In this document: piece after piece, positions 24,175-35,333 of the stretch
How positions within the stretch are numbered: the stretch's first letter is position 1
Layout of the letters: each line of letters starts with the position of its first letter
Origin: Puccinia triticina
Taxonomy: Eukaryota; Basidiomycota; Pucciniomycetes; Pucciniales; Pucciniaceae
Assembly: GCF_026914185.1 (NCBI RefSeq)
Contig: NC_070560.1
Span: forward strand, 532,001 to 596,000
Direction: 5' to 3'
Length of the DNA stretch: 64,000 nt
Made by a program: the position numbers and the translations under genes
The notes under the pieces: generated by a model
The model's input: the letters and a program-made list of their open reading frames with translations, nothing else
Told to the model about the DNA's origin: nothing
Databases searched by the model: none

Positions 24175-25164
24175 ATGGACCCTGCAGCCCTACAACAACA
24201 ACTAGCCGACCTGATGGCCGTCGTGAACGAAGAGAGAGCGCTACGACGTCAGGCGGAAGCGGAACACCAGGAGGCGGAGGAAGCCCAAGCGCAAGCACCC
24301 CAAGTGGGGGCCCCAGCAGTACAACCAGCCGCCCGAGGACCCAAGGTCGCAGTTCCCGACAAGTTTGACGGCGTTCGAGGCACGAAGGCGGAAGTTTTTG
24401 CGGGCCAGGTCAACCTGTACATGGCCGCCAACCCAACGGCCTTCCCAGACGACCGAGCCCGGATCATCTTCGCGTTGTCGTACCTGACAGGACAGGCGAG
24501 CGCCCGGGCTCAGCCGTGGATGTTGCGGACTTGCGTACCAGTACCCGACCCGCCAGTCGTCTATCACAATTTCGCCACAGCGTTTGGCGCCATGTATTAC
24601 GATACGGAAATGAAGACGAAAGCCGAGCGAGCCCCTCGACTCCTGAAACAGACGAGGTCGGTAGCTCACTACACTCACCAGTTCACGATCTACGCCACCG
24701 ACGCGGGATAGGAGGAAGCTACCCTTGTCAGCCACTATACACAAGGCCTGAAGAGGGACATTAGGCTTGCACTTGTATTAGCGCAGACTACCTTCGCCAC
24801 CCTCCATGAAGTCTCTAACCTGGCGCTGAAAATCGACAACGAGATCGGCGGAGCCGAGGGCCCCGCCGAGGTCCCACCGACTACTGCTCCAGCCGACCCC
24901 AACGCGATGGACTTGTCGGCCATGCGGGGATCACTCTCAAGCGTGGAACGGACAACTTTGATGAGGAAGGGACAATGCTTTCGGTGCGAGAAGAAGGGCC
25001 ACATTGCGCGCGACTGCCCCGATAAACCGGAGAAGGGCAAGGACAAGCTAGCCATCCGGATCTCCGAGCTGGAGGGTCAACTACAACGACTCACGTTGGA
25101 CCAGGGGACAAGCGGTGGTGATGGACGGGCCGACCAGTCAAAAAATGGCGACGCTTGGGTGTGA
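24175..25164 (+). pseudogene. Chromovirus gag with zinc knuckle, one in-frame TAG
   Basis: One reading frame from the ATG at 24175 to TGA at 25164, interrupted by TAG at 24709-24711. Seen: an N-terminal coiled-coil-like Glu/Gln segment, a retrotrans_gag-like core (KFDGVRGTKAEVF, ANPTAFPDDRARIIF) and a CCHC zinc knuckle CFRCEKKGHIARDC. The TAG stands where related gags usually have Trp, so it is probably a point mutation. The end overlaps the pol frame by 10 bases in the -1 frame. Confidence 0.85.
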
Positions 25165-28100
25165 GGGTTGTGCCTCACCTGAGCGAGGGGGAGATTGTGG
25201 TGGCGGAGATAGGAGCTTGTAGGATTGTTAAACTTAATGCAATAGATCCTCGATTATTCATCCGTGCTCCACTCCATCATCTTTCAAACCCTAGTGCCAC
25301 AACCACCACCGCTACATTCCTTATTGACTCTGGGGCAACCCACGATGTCTTAAGTGAATCTTTTGTTGAGAAATCCAACCTGAGACCCCAGACAGCTAAG
25401 ACCCAGAGGACAATCTCGGGCTTCGACGGGTCAAAAAGTCAATCATCCCATGAAATTGACTTGTACGTCGACACCGACCAGACCCCAACCTCATTCATCA
25501 TCACAAAACTCAAGGACACCTACGATGGCATTCTGGGAATGCCGTGGGTACGAACACACGGACACTGGATTGATTGGAGGGATCGCCGCTTCAGGATGGA
25601 GCCATCCGAGATTGCCGCTGCAGAGACAGCGTCGTCATGCCCGCCAAAAGCCTTGATTGTTGGGGAGGAGCCCGTGAGGCAAGCTAGGATAATTGACGAG
25701 GGAGTGTGTGCCTATGGCACGTTAGCACTCCCGCAATGTAAGCTCGATAGCCTTCCTCGTACCATGTTATCTGAACTAGCTGGCAAGCAGGATCTTCTCC
25801 TGGAAAGTCTGTCTTACAGGGAGCCCGCGAGCGAAATCGGAGGAATCTCGATGTCGCCTTATCCGCCAAAAGCCTCGATGGACGGGGAGGAGCCCGTGAG
25901 GCACGCGAGGATAGATGATGAGGGGGTGCACAATTTGCGTGAGACAACACCCCCGCGATGTGAGTACCCTGCACCTATTGGGACCGTAACCATTAGTTCG
26001 GCTGGCAAGCTTCTGTCTCCTGTCAAATACCAGAGCCGAGTGGGGACCCCAATGGATAACACGACCCGGGAGTGGACCGCCATCGCAGCTGCACCGGCAG
26101 TTTTGTCATATCCGCCAAAAGCCCCGACAGACGGGGAGGAGCCTGTGAGGCAAGTGAGGATATTTGACAAGGGGGTGCGCACTTTTAGTGGGATAACGCC
26201 CCCGCAATGTGAGTACATGGCCCACCAATCCCCATTGTCTCTTATTTCAGCTTGCAAGCTTTCTATTACGCTACAGCACAGCTCCCCATTGGCCGTCGAC
26301 GCGGCAAAAGCTTCTTGATTGACGTCTGCTCAGCTTGCGGCCAAGGCAAAACAGGCAGAACCAGCCCGAACGCTTGAAGACATGGTACCACACCAGTACC
26401 ACCGTTACCTGCACCTGTTCCGGAAAACGGAGGCGCAGCGACTACCCCCGAGGCGACAATACGACTTCCGAGTCAATTTGATCCCGGGCGCAATGCCCCA
26501 GGCAAGCCGGATAATCCCGTTATCCCCAGCTGAAAACAACGCATTGGACATTCTAATCAAGGAGGGACTGGATCACGGGACTATCAGGAGGACTACTTCC
26601 CCTTGGGCGGCACCGGTGCTGTTTACCGGCAAGAAGGACGGTAATCTACGCCCATGTTTCGACTATTGCAAGCTGAATGCGGTCACAGTGAAGAATAAGT
26701 ACCCCCTTCCCCTCACAATGGACCTCGTGGACAGTTTATTCAACGCGGATAAGTTTACAAAGCTCGACTTACGGAATGCTTACGGCAATTTACAGGTTGC
26801 AGAGGGCGATGAGGATAAATTGGCGTTCGTGTGTAAAGCAGGCCAGTTCGCGCCATTAACCATGCCTTTCGGCCCGACGGGGGCGCCGGGGTTCTTTCAA
26901 TTTTTCATTCAAGACATACTATATACTAGGACGCATTGGGAAGGACATAGCGGCATACCTTGATGATATTATGATTTACACTCAACGGGGCGCTGATCAC
27001 AAAGAGGCTGCACCAGGAAAAAAAAGTATTCACTTGATGACAAGTGACATGATGCAGCTTTGGCTTCAGCTCCAACACTGCTCCAATGCTGCTCCTCTCC
27101 ACCAGGACATCTAGGGCTCACATGACAGGTGTCAGGATCAAAGCACTCAATGTGAAAAAACCAGATGATGCTCAGCTTTGGCCCTGGCCCAGCTGATGCT
27201 CAGCTTACCCTGGCTCAGGTGATGCTCAGTTTTTGCCCTGGTCCAGCTGATGCTCAGCTTTGGCATTGGCTACCTGATGGTCATCTTTGGCCCTGGCACA
27301 GCTGATGCACAGTCTTGGCCTTGGCTCAGCTGATGCTCAGCTTTGGCCCTATTCTAGCTGATTTTCAGCTCTGGTCCTGTCCAAGCTGATTTCCATCTTT
27401 TTCCCTGGCCTGGATCAGCTGATACTCAGCATGCTGAGCATCAGCTGGCCAGCTGGCCCAGGCCTGGGTCAAAGCTGAGCATCAGCTGGGACAGGACTAG
27501 GGAAGGCTGAGCAAGGACTTGTACAAAGCTGAGCATCAGCTGCGCCAGCACTAGTACAAAGCTGAGCATCACCTGGGCAAGGACTGGTCAAAAGGCTTTA
27601 TTCCAATTCTGAGAGTGAGCTGTGTGAAAAAGCTGAGCAAAAAAGCTGAGTATGAGCTGGGTACCAAAGCTGAGTATCAGCTGGACAGAACTGAGGATCA
27701 GTTGGTCTCATCAAAAACTGAACAGGACCTCCTTGGTAAATTTTGGAAGTTGAGGAGATGGTTGGGAGATTGGGTTAGACAGTGGATAGATATTGGATAG
27801 ATGGCGTGTAGCTGGCTGGAGCTGGTGTGATGTCACTTGTCATCAACTGGCTATTTTATTTTCCTGGTGCTGTCAGCGGTGTCCTTGAAACCCTTGGAAA
27901 GCACATGCTATGGTTAAAACCGGAAAAATGCAAGTTTGGCAAGAATGAGGTTGAGTACCTTGGACTATTGATCTCTTACAATCGACTAAGAATGGACCCT
28001 ACGAAAGTGTCAGCGGTCACGGACTGGCCCCACCCCACTAATGTCACCGAGTTACAGAGATTCATAGGGTTTGCAAATTTTTACCGCCGTTTTATCGATC

Positions 28101-30328
28101 ATTTCTCCGGTACCACTCAACCCCTTCATGACTTGACTAAGGAAGCACGCGAGTTTGTATGGGACGCCAAATGTCAGGAGGCGTTTAACAAACTGAAGAC
28201 AGCTTTCACCACCGCTCCAGTCCTGAAAATAGCCGATCCGTATCAACCTTTTGTCCTAGAATGTGATTGTTCTGATTACGCACTGGGAGCTGTTTTGTCT
28301 CAAATCTGCAAGCGGGATGGGGAATTACACCCGGTGGTGTTTCTATCAAGATCACTGATACAAGCCAAGCGGAACTATGAAATCTTCGATAAAGAGCTAC
28401 TGGCAATCGTCACGGCATTTAAGGAGTGGAGACACTACTTGGAGGGCAACCCTAACAGACTGGAGGCGATTGTGTATACCAATCACCGTAATCTAGAAAG
28501 TTTTATGACCACGAAGAAGTTGACACTGCGCCAAGCCAGATGGGCTGAAACCCTGGGATGCTTTGACTTTGAGATCGTATTCCGCCCAGGGAGGACTGCC
28601 ACTAAGCCGGACGCCCTGTCCCGACGCCCGGATCTCATGCCAGCTCAAGAAGACCGGTTGTCCATGGGACAACTGCTTAGACCGGAAAACGTTACAGATA
28701 GGACGTTTGCTGAAGTAGCGGAGTTCAAGTTGTGGTTTCAAGACGAGTCAATAGTGGTGGAGGATGCCAAGCGGTGGTTTGAGATAGACGTATTGGGGGT
28801 TGGCGAGTCACACACGGGGGATCAAACGGACAGGACGGTTCCATCGGACCTTGAGCTCATAAGTCTCATCCGGACTGCGACCCCTCTTGACCCTAGACTG
28901 TCGTTACTAATAAATAATGAGACTAACCCGGTGGGCAGGACTAACGACGCGGAGTACACGGTGACAGACGGGATAGTCTATGGGTGCGGGAGGATCAAAG
29001 TGCCGGAGGACAACAATATCAAGACAGCAATCCTGAAAAGCCGGCACGATGGTCTACTGGCGGGCCACCCGGGTAGGGCAAAGACATTGGCACTAGTGCA
29101 GCGCGTCTTTTTGTGGCCATCACAGAAGCGCTTCGTTAACTGTTATGTCGATGGCTGTAACTCATGCCAACGGGTAAAGGCTTTGATGTTGAAACCCTTC
29201 GGAACCCTGGAGCCCCTCCCGATACCAGCAGGTCCTTGGACCAATGCATCTTACGACTTAATCACTGAACTGCCGGAGTTGGGGGGATCAAATTGCATCC
29301 TGACCGTGGTCGACCGGTTGACAAAGATTGCCCATTTCATCGCTTGTCGCAACTCAATGAACGCAGAGGGACTGGCAGACCTAATGACCCGACACGTGTG
29401 GAAATTACACGGGACACCAAAAACAGTTGTGTCGGATCGTGGAACGGTCTTTGTTTCACAAATCACCAGAGAACTCAATAAGCGACTGGAGATCCGACTA
29501 TGACAGTCGACGGCGTACCACCCACGGACTGACAGCCAGTCAGAGATCGTGAATAAGGCCGTCAAACAGTACCTTAGAAATTTTGTTAGCTACCGGCAGG
29601 ACGACTGGGAGATGCTCCTGCCGACAGCCGAGTTCGCTTACAACAACAGTGAACACCAATCCACCCAAATGTCACCGTTTAAAGCAAACTACGGGTACGA
29701 GCCCACGTTCGGGGGGATACCATTGTCAGAGCAGTGCGTGCCGGCGGTGGAGACGCGACTAGGGATTCTCAAAACAGTACAGGAAGAATTGGCGGCGTGT
29801 TTGGAGGAAGCGCAGGCAACAATGAAGAGGCAATTCGACCGCGGCGTGCGGGACACCCCTCAATGGAACGTGGGCAACATGGTATGGCTTAGCAGCAAGA
29901 ACATTTCCACGACCCGGCCAAGCCCAAAATTGGACCATAAGTGGCTAGGGCCGTTCAATATCTCCCAAAAAATATCCCCCTCCGTATATAAACTGACACT
30001 CCCTCTCTCTATGAAAGGGGTTCACCCGGTCTTTCATATATCAGTGCTCAGGAAACACGCGCCGGACACAATAACTGGACGACGAAAGCAAGAACCGGAG
30101 CCGGTGGAGGTAGAAGGCCAGGAGGAATGGGCAGTGGCGGAAATATTGGATTGCAGGAAGAGAGGAAAGCGGCTGGAGTATTTAATTCAGTGGGCGGGAT
30201 ACGGACCGGAAGATAACTCTTGGGAACCTGAAAACAACTTGGAACACGCGCAAGATTTTTTAGAAGACTTCAAGACACGGTTCCCACACGCGGCGGAGAG
30301 ACATCGACAGAGGAGGAGGTTGAAGTGA
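25155..30328 (+). pseudogene. Chromovirus pol (protease, RT, RNase H, integrase, chromodomain), broken
   Basis: The protease motif FLIDSGATHDVLS lies at about 25318-25356. A spacer with three diverged copies of PPKA...GEEPVR...GV follows, then a TGA at 26316-26318. RT resumes in the same frame (LFTGKKDGNLRPCFDY, LDLRNAYGNLQV) until a probable 4-bp insertion near 26930; its catalytic YLDDIMIYT then appears one frame over at 26956. A CACTA-like element (27011-27869) interrupts next; beyond it lie LKPEKCKFGKNEVEYLG, RNase H (ECDCSDYALGAVLS) and an HHCC integrase (GHPGRAKTL, CNSCQRV, VSDRGTVF). A TGA at 29501-29503 then precedes STAYHPRTDSQSE and a C-terminal chromodomain (EEWAVAEILDC to EDFKTRFP). 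Clearly non-functional. Confidence 0.92.
27011..27869. mobile_element. CACTA-like non-autonomous element (CACCAGG ends) inside pol
   Basis: Inverted ends of about 40 bp start CACCAGGAAAA and share TTGATGACAAGTGACAT. The 3-bp duplication CTG lies at 27008-27010 and 27870-27872. Removing the element plus one duplication rejoins the pol frame without gap. The interior is a run of GCTGATGCTCAGCTTTGGCC-like units that switch to the complementary orientation after about 27430, so the whole element could fold into one large hairpin. No coding capacity is seen. Confidence 0.88.
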
Positions 30329-30415
30329 GGGTTAAGCTTTTTCCCCACGGGGTTTTTTAACGCTGCCTGGGGATAGGACACAGAGCCGGGGGCTTGGGCG
30401 TTAAAGGCGGGATAG

Positions 30416-30602
30416 TGTTATGAGCTGCACGGGCGCGCCATACCTATCACAGGACATGTTGTACATATAGCACATGTCACGAGTTCCTCCCATAAGGAGG
30501 AGCGGGGGAGAGATCCTCACACTCTCCCCATCTAGCAATTTATCAAATACCTAGAAGAACCCCCCCACAGACTCAGTCTTCTCCCTACGCACGGCTACAA
30601 CA
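30416..30602 (+). repeat. 3' LTR of the chromovirus
   Basis: Matches the 5' LTR over all 187 bp as read. It is preceded by a purine-rich AAAGGCGGGATAG that could serve as polypurine tract, and followed by the CCCCC target duplication. Confidence 0.95.
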
Positions 30603-30867
30603 CCCCCACTAATCCTGGTACTAAACCCACCATGAATATTCATCTAACTGCCTTTTTCCTTGTTGAAAATTTGTAACCAAAATTTTCTAGCCAATTTCCC
30701 CGTTAGTATCATTTTGTAACAAGCCTCTTCCCTCAACCTCTCTCATTGTCTCAGCATGTCAATACTTGGAATACCTTAAGAAGTAATTCCTATATCACTT
30801 TCCTGTATTGCCTTGCTTCCTTATATATCTTATGGGATCACAACCAAACTTGCTTGCAGGCCCCAGC

Positions 30868-31082
30868 TAGAGATGGCCATTTTGCACCCGCTGGCGGGTA
30901 CCTGCCACCTTTCAGGATGCAACTGTGTGCCCTGGAAGGTACCCAGGGCTGTTGTGAAGTGAATTCCTTGACTTGTTACTAGGATTAAACATCCCACACC
31001 GCCATGGGTACTTTAAAGGGCTTACAGTTGCCTTGTGAAAGGTGGCGGGTACCCGCCAGCGGGTGCAAAATGGCCATCTCTA
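30868..31082. mobile_element. hAT-like MITE with 8-bp duplication
   Basis: Ends TAGAGATGGCCATTTTGCAC and its complement form inverted repeats of more than 30 bp. GCCCCAGC is duplicated exactly at 30860-30867 and 31083-31090. An 8-bp duplication with a TAGAG start fits the hAT superfamily. The empty site is preserved in the neighbouring tandem copy at about 31340. Confidence 0.88.
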
Positions 31083-31099
31083 GCCCCAGCTATATCCTT

Positions 31100-31211
31100 C
31101 ACTGCAACAAAAACTGTGTCAACTGTGAGCAGTTGAAATGCAGTAACTCTGAGGAATCTTGTGGTGACTGTGTTACCTCAGCCTTACTAAGGTTTGAATC
31201 AACCCAAGCTT
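31100..31211. mobile_element. Truncated CACTG MITE (left half only)
   Basis: Starts CACTGCAACAAAAACTGTG like the complete element at 31358 but stops at the tandem-duplication junction, so its truncation is a by-product of the duplication. Confidence 0.7.
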
Positions 31212-31357
31212 CCTCAACCTCTCTCATTGTATCAGTGTGTCAATACTTGGAATACCTTAAGAAGTAAGTCCTATATCACTTTCCTGTATTGCTTTGCTTC
31301 CTTATATATCTTATGGGATCACAACCAAACCTGCTTGCAGGCCCCAGCTTTATCCTT

Positions 31358-31611
31358 CACTGCAACAAAAACTGTGTCAACTGTGAGCAGTTGACATGTG
31401 GTAACTCTGAGGGAGCTTGTGGTGACTGTGTTACCCCAGCCTTACTAAGGTTTGAATCAACCCAAGCTTCAATGCACAGTGACTGTGCACCTTGCACAGT
31501 CACTGTGCCAACAAAGGAACTTGTGCTTTCAGGTGGAGTTACAATTGCAGCTTGGCTTGAGTATCCTGCATTTCAACTGCAAGCAGTTGACCAAGTTTAT
31601 TTTTTGCAGTG
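31358..31611. mobile_element. CACTG-ended MITE (CACTA-like), complete
   Basis: 254 bp with inverted ends CACTGCAACAAAAACTGTG and the complement of TTTATTTTTTGCAGTG, plus the TCAACTG...CAGTTGA mini-palindrome. The 3-bp duplication CTT is seen at 31355-31357 and 31612-31614. It is the same family as 9771-10017 but in the opposite orientation. Confidence 0.85.
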
Positions 31612-31614
31612 CTT

Positions 31615-32299
31615 GGAGGGATGAAAACAACACTTGCTTGCAGGCACCTTCCTTTTTTCTTTTATTTTTTTTCTATTATCCTACTGCCAAATTGGATAAA
31701 TACATCCACTATCTCAGATCAATTCCAATCACCGGTGTCACCCAAAGAGTTCAGCTCTCAGCATCACCAAGGCTGTCAAATTTTGTACATTTAGCTTACT
31801 AAACAAATACAATTACACTACAGTGCATGTGCATAAGACATAACACTCACATGCAATCATTGGTGCTAATCTGATGATGCAGTGAGTTATCTTGATTATC
31901 TTATTACCATCATAATCCAAGCCAGTTAGCCCAATATAATCTGGCTACTAATGTGGATGATCTGATAAATAATATTAATCACCAGATTTATAATGTGAAA
32001 CCCCCGGGGGGTCTAGAAATCTGGTTGTTAGGGGGGGGGGGTGAATTATATGAGGCTAGGTCTGACTCAAGGGTTTGTAAGTTGGGTCCAAATACTTTGT
32101 GTGATAAGCGTAGCAGCTTGAGTGGCACAAATTGGAATCTCAAAGCGGAGTGGCTGGACGGATGGCTTGGAGAAGGGGGAGCTTGATGATGCAGCACAAC
32201 GTCACTGGCAAACGGAGAGGGTGACTGGAGTGTACAACCTTTGGGGCCGGTGGGGTTTCCGCGGCAGGCGTTGTGGTGGCCTAGCCGGTGCGCGTTTCA
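31615..32299. other. Intergenic, nothing recognised
   Basis: A+T-rich DNA with a homopolymer G run near 32030; no ORF with recognisable content. Confidence 0.3.
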
Positions 32300-33063
32300 G
32301 GATCAAGTAATACGGCCGGCGCATGACTCTCAGACTTCAAGATTCAAGCTTCAAGATTTAACCCTCAAGATCCTCTCAGATCCCCTTCTTTTTTTTCCTC
32401 TCCCCTCTTGTTATTCCACCCTTATCATTCCTCTCCCTTCCTCCCAATCCTTCTCTTTCTTGGTCCTAACAAAGATCTGTCTGTGGGTTTATTGCTAGTT
32501 TTTGTTTCTTTTTGGTCTGTTGTCATGTGTATTTCCATTTCTCCTGATTTTCTCCTGATTCCTCTTTGTTCTTCTTTATCTTTTCTTATGGTTTATTGGT
32601 CTCATGTTTCAGCTCTTGGTCTATTCCTCTGTCCTTTTTCTCCTCTGTTTTGTTTTCTGTTTCTTTCCTTGTCTCTGTTTGTTTGTGTTGTGTGCGCGCA
32701 CGGCGCGCAAGGAGATGATGATTTGTCTGTGACAGGCCTCCAGGAATCCAAGTTCCCGGCGAACTTGGAGGATAGGAGGCCATAGCATTCAGTCTGATCC
32801 ACAACGGGCTATCAAGAAATTCGATTGATTCCTGATTCTTTTCCGATACCTGCGCACAAAGCCTGATCCCTGAAAATCCAAAAAAAAAAAAAAAACACAA
32901 CGCCGCCAAGGATCCAAACCATGGCAAACTCTCAAAACCACCCCACACCAGCTATCCAATTTTCGATCACACTGGCGAGTTCACTTGGATCACTTTTGAG
33001 GGCAGTCACCAGACACTTTCCCCTCCCAGCGCTGCCGCCGGCCTAGCACCGGACAGAACGCCA
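32300..33063 (+). repeat. Probable solo LTR related to the one at 62.3-63.1 kb
   Basis: Several blocks match the LTR at the right edge of the window in the same order: a CAAGATTCAAG / CTCAAGATCC start region, a long T-rich stretch, GTGTGCGCGC followed by GATGA..TGTCTGT, and an end block CTGCCGCCGGCCTAGCACCGG. Divergence is considerable. Internal coding sequence does not follow. Limits are approximate and no target duplication was identified. Confidence 0.5.
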
Positions 33064-34323
33064 TAGCGTCAGGATGTTGCAAAGGCAAGCCTGTCAATAC
33101 TCACTGGGATGTACAAATGTTGCCTACACCACGGGTGAACTTTCAAAGTTTCATTCCAGGAATTTTACCGGATGGTACAAAAAATCAAAAGCCAATTGTC
33201 ATGCGTCTGGTATGGTCAAAAAACTGAAAACCATTTGGAATGCGTCCGGTATGGTCAAAGGACAGGAATCATTCTAATTGCAATTTGAGTTAAACCCAAA
33301 ACCAAAAAATAGGGTTTGCATCGGAACAAAGTCAAAATTGATTTGACTTCGTTCCAGGAAACTCCGGCCGGAATATCATTCCGGTTTTTCTCCTGGATTT
33401 TTTGGGGAAAATTTCTGTGTATGACCAATCAAGCCTTGCAGATGCAGGGCCATAGACACCAATCACACCACTTGCTGTATGGCTTTTCTAATAGCACAGT
33501 GTTCAAGGAGCTCCAGTGGGGGTGGATCAGCAACATGGTGCTGGTTTGAGCCCCCCTTTTGGCTGGGTGAGTTGTTTGGTCCTCATTTTGAGCCAATCAC
33601 CACCCACCACCGCCCGGAACCATTCCAAATAGCCTTTGAAAGCAATTTGGAAAGGGGTTGGCAATTGGTGATATTTTTGGATTGCCCTCCAGTAAAACTT
33701 CCAGGAAAATTCCAGTGGAAATGCCAACAGTCTGGCAACGGTTTCCCCTTGCAGGCAGTTGAACCAAATTCATTTTGGGTGCCAATCAAAATCATTTCAA
33801 AAAGCTTCACCTGTGGTGTAGTGAAGTGGTGTTGAGATGATGTGATGTGATGTTTTTTTTCCCCTTTTTCTCATATTTTCCATTTGCTTCCATCCTGTCT
33901 TTCCATTTTCTTCTAATGTCACAATCTGTGACACTTCATCTTGTAGGTAGATTAGGTCAGTGGGCCAGACGCAGAAACTCTTCTTCATCCTTTCCGCGCA
34001 CTGTCCCGTCTGGCCTAGGTTGGTGTTGTTTTTCCTTTTCCTTTTCTTTTCTTTTCTTATGCTTGCAATGAACTAACCATCCTTTCTGCACACTGTCCCG
34101 TCTGGCCTAGTTCACTGCAACAAGTGGTGGAATATTGGAGATGAGTGCGTGAGTGACGGCTGGTGTGGTTGAAGACAACAGTCTTGCAGTCCAAGTTGCC
34201 TGTGGGGGCAAGTTTCCAGCAAGTAAAGCAGAGAGGTTACCAAGGTGACAACGGGTTGGCAGCAGCTTGTGAGATTTTGCGCGCCACGGGATGGCAAGGC
34301 TTGTAGAGACTGTAAAATGAAGA
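33064..34323. other. Intergenic with short hairpins
   Basis: GGAACAAAGTCAAA and its near-complement form a hairpin at about 33322-33357. A GTCYGGTATGGTCAAA word is repeated near 33208 and 33246. A lone CACTGCAAC terminus lies near 34112. No gene is supported. Confidence 0.35.
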
Positions 34324-34409
34324 TGTGTCTGGTGAGAGTCAAACTCACGACCTCAGCTATGCTGAGACACATACTAGAGTGCTGCCTTTACCAACTAGGC
34401 TACAGACGC
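34324..34409 (-). tRNA. tRNA-like sequence, type II (Leu/Ser-like), possibly a pseudogene or SINE head
   Basis: On the minus strand, 86 nt can be drawn as a cloverleaf. The acceptor strands are GCGTCTG and CAGACAC (6 of 7 pairs). The D-arm is GCC-TAGTTGGTAAA-GGC, with an A-box TAGCCTAGTTGG. A long variable arm CTCAGC-ATA-GCTGAG gives the type II character. The T-arm is GTGAG-TTTGACT-CTCAC, with a near-consensus B-box. The anticodon arm is poor: only four pairs (GCAC/GTGT) around TCTAGTAT. That argues for decay or a tRNA-derived repeat rather than a functional gene; a TAG (Leu) anticodon is possible. Confidence 0.42.
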
Positions 34410-35333
34410 TTGTGGCTGCCAGCTGGGTGGTTGGTTTGTAGTGCTCATGGGTTGATCCAACAGCCCGCCATACTGTGGTGATACATCATGGTAGCAGACT
34501 AACAGACAACTCAACAAGGCTGACATGTCCCTTTGATGACAGTGATTAAGCTGAATGGAGTCAGGGCACCGCCAGCCCTAAGGAGAAAAAAGCGGCAATT
34601 GCTCAAGTCGGATAACCAACTGCTGCAATGAGAGGACGTACGGTTCGGGACGGTGGTGTTTTGCAAACCAGTACATAGATCAGGAAAGCCTGCGGCCAAC
34701 GTGATGAACCACGACGCCGAACGTGTCTTGACAGTGTGGTGTCATTTGGTTGTTGAGGCACCGCGCCAGGGTTGGAATGGGACAACGCTCGGAAGTTGCG
34801 GCGAGCGGTAGGCTCCCAACTCGCCGCTCCCAAGACCTAGAAACCGCCATGAGGCGTGTCTGTCAGAGCCTCAGAGGAAGAAATCAGGTCATTTTTATTT
34901 TGCAAAAGTGACGGCTTCAATGGACTTTGATTTCTGATACAACTGGTAAAACTCCATATTGAAGGTACGAGATTTTCAATTTCATTATTGCCGGTTAACA
35001 TCAGGTGTCAAGTGGAGCAGCTCAGCAGTTCTTCGGAGATCATGCTATCACACAGCTAACTACATGTAACCCATATGGGCAAAAGCGATTGTTACCCTCG
35101 AGCAGATGGCTAGGTGGAGGTTAAGTTAGATCATAAGATACTTTATATAACAAAATAAAGATTTATTTACAATTAGGCGATTGAGATGGGTTATAACAAA
35201 AAAGGGTTGTTTTCAGTTGCTAATGTGTTGGTGTGAGTGGTCACTTAAAGATGAAAACCAATGGTGTATTTTACTAGACGAGCATGACTTGGAAAATTTG
35301 AGGTTCCCTCCTCCCACGGCGGCCCCTCGATAT
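34410..35333. other. Intergenic, nothing recognised
   Basis: No credible ORF or repeat pair; the last 150 bp are A+T-rich and would be the 3' UTR of the minus-strand gene that follows. Confidence 0.3.

Larger units (their letters stand above)
23873..30602 (+). mobile_element. Ty3/Gypsy chromovirus, Tf1/sushi-like self-priming type
   Basis: Two 187-bp LTRs (23873-24059 and 30416-30602), which I read as identical, begin TGTTATGAG and end GGCTACAACA. They are flanked by a 5-bp CCCCC duplication (23868-23872 and 30603-30607). Internal order is gag, protease, RT, RNase H, integrase, chromodomain. The coding region contains three nonsense codons, a probable 4-bp insertion and an 862-bp interruption (a CACTA-like element plus its duplication), so this copy is not autonomous. 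Confidence 0.95.
30731..31469. repeat. Tandem duplication of a 258-bp segment
   Basis: The block starting CCTCAACCTCTCTCATTG at 30731 recurs at 31212 with a few substitutions. The first copy is longer by the hAT-like MITE and its duplication (30868-31090). Each copy ends within a CACTG MITE left half. Only the second copy continues into a full MITE. Confidence 0.8.

Noticed and set aside
27160..27600. CRISPR-like regular repeats
   Set aside because: Units are contiguous, lack spacers and change orientation; they are the interior of a DNA transposon in a eukaryote.
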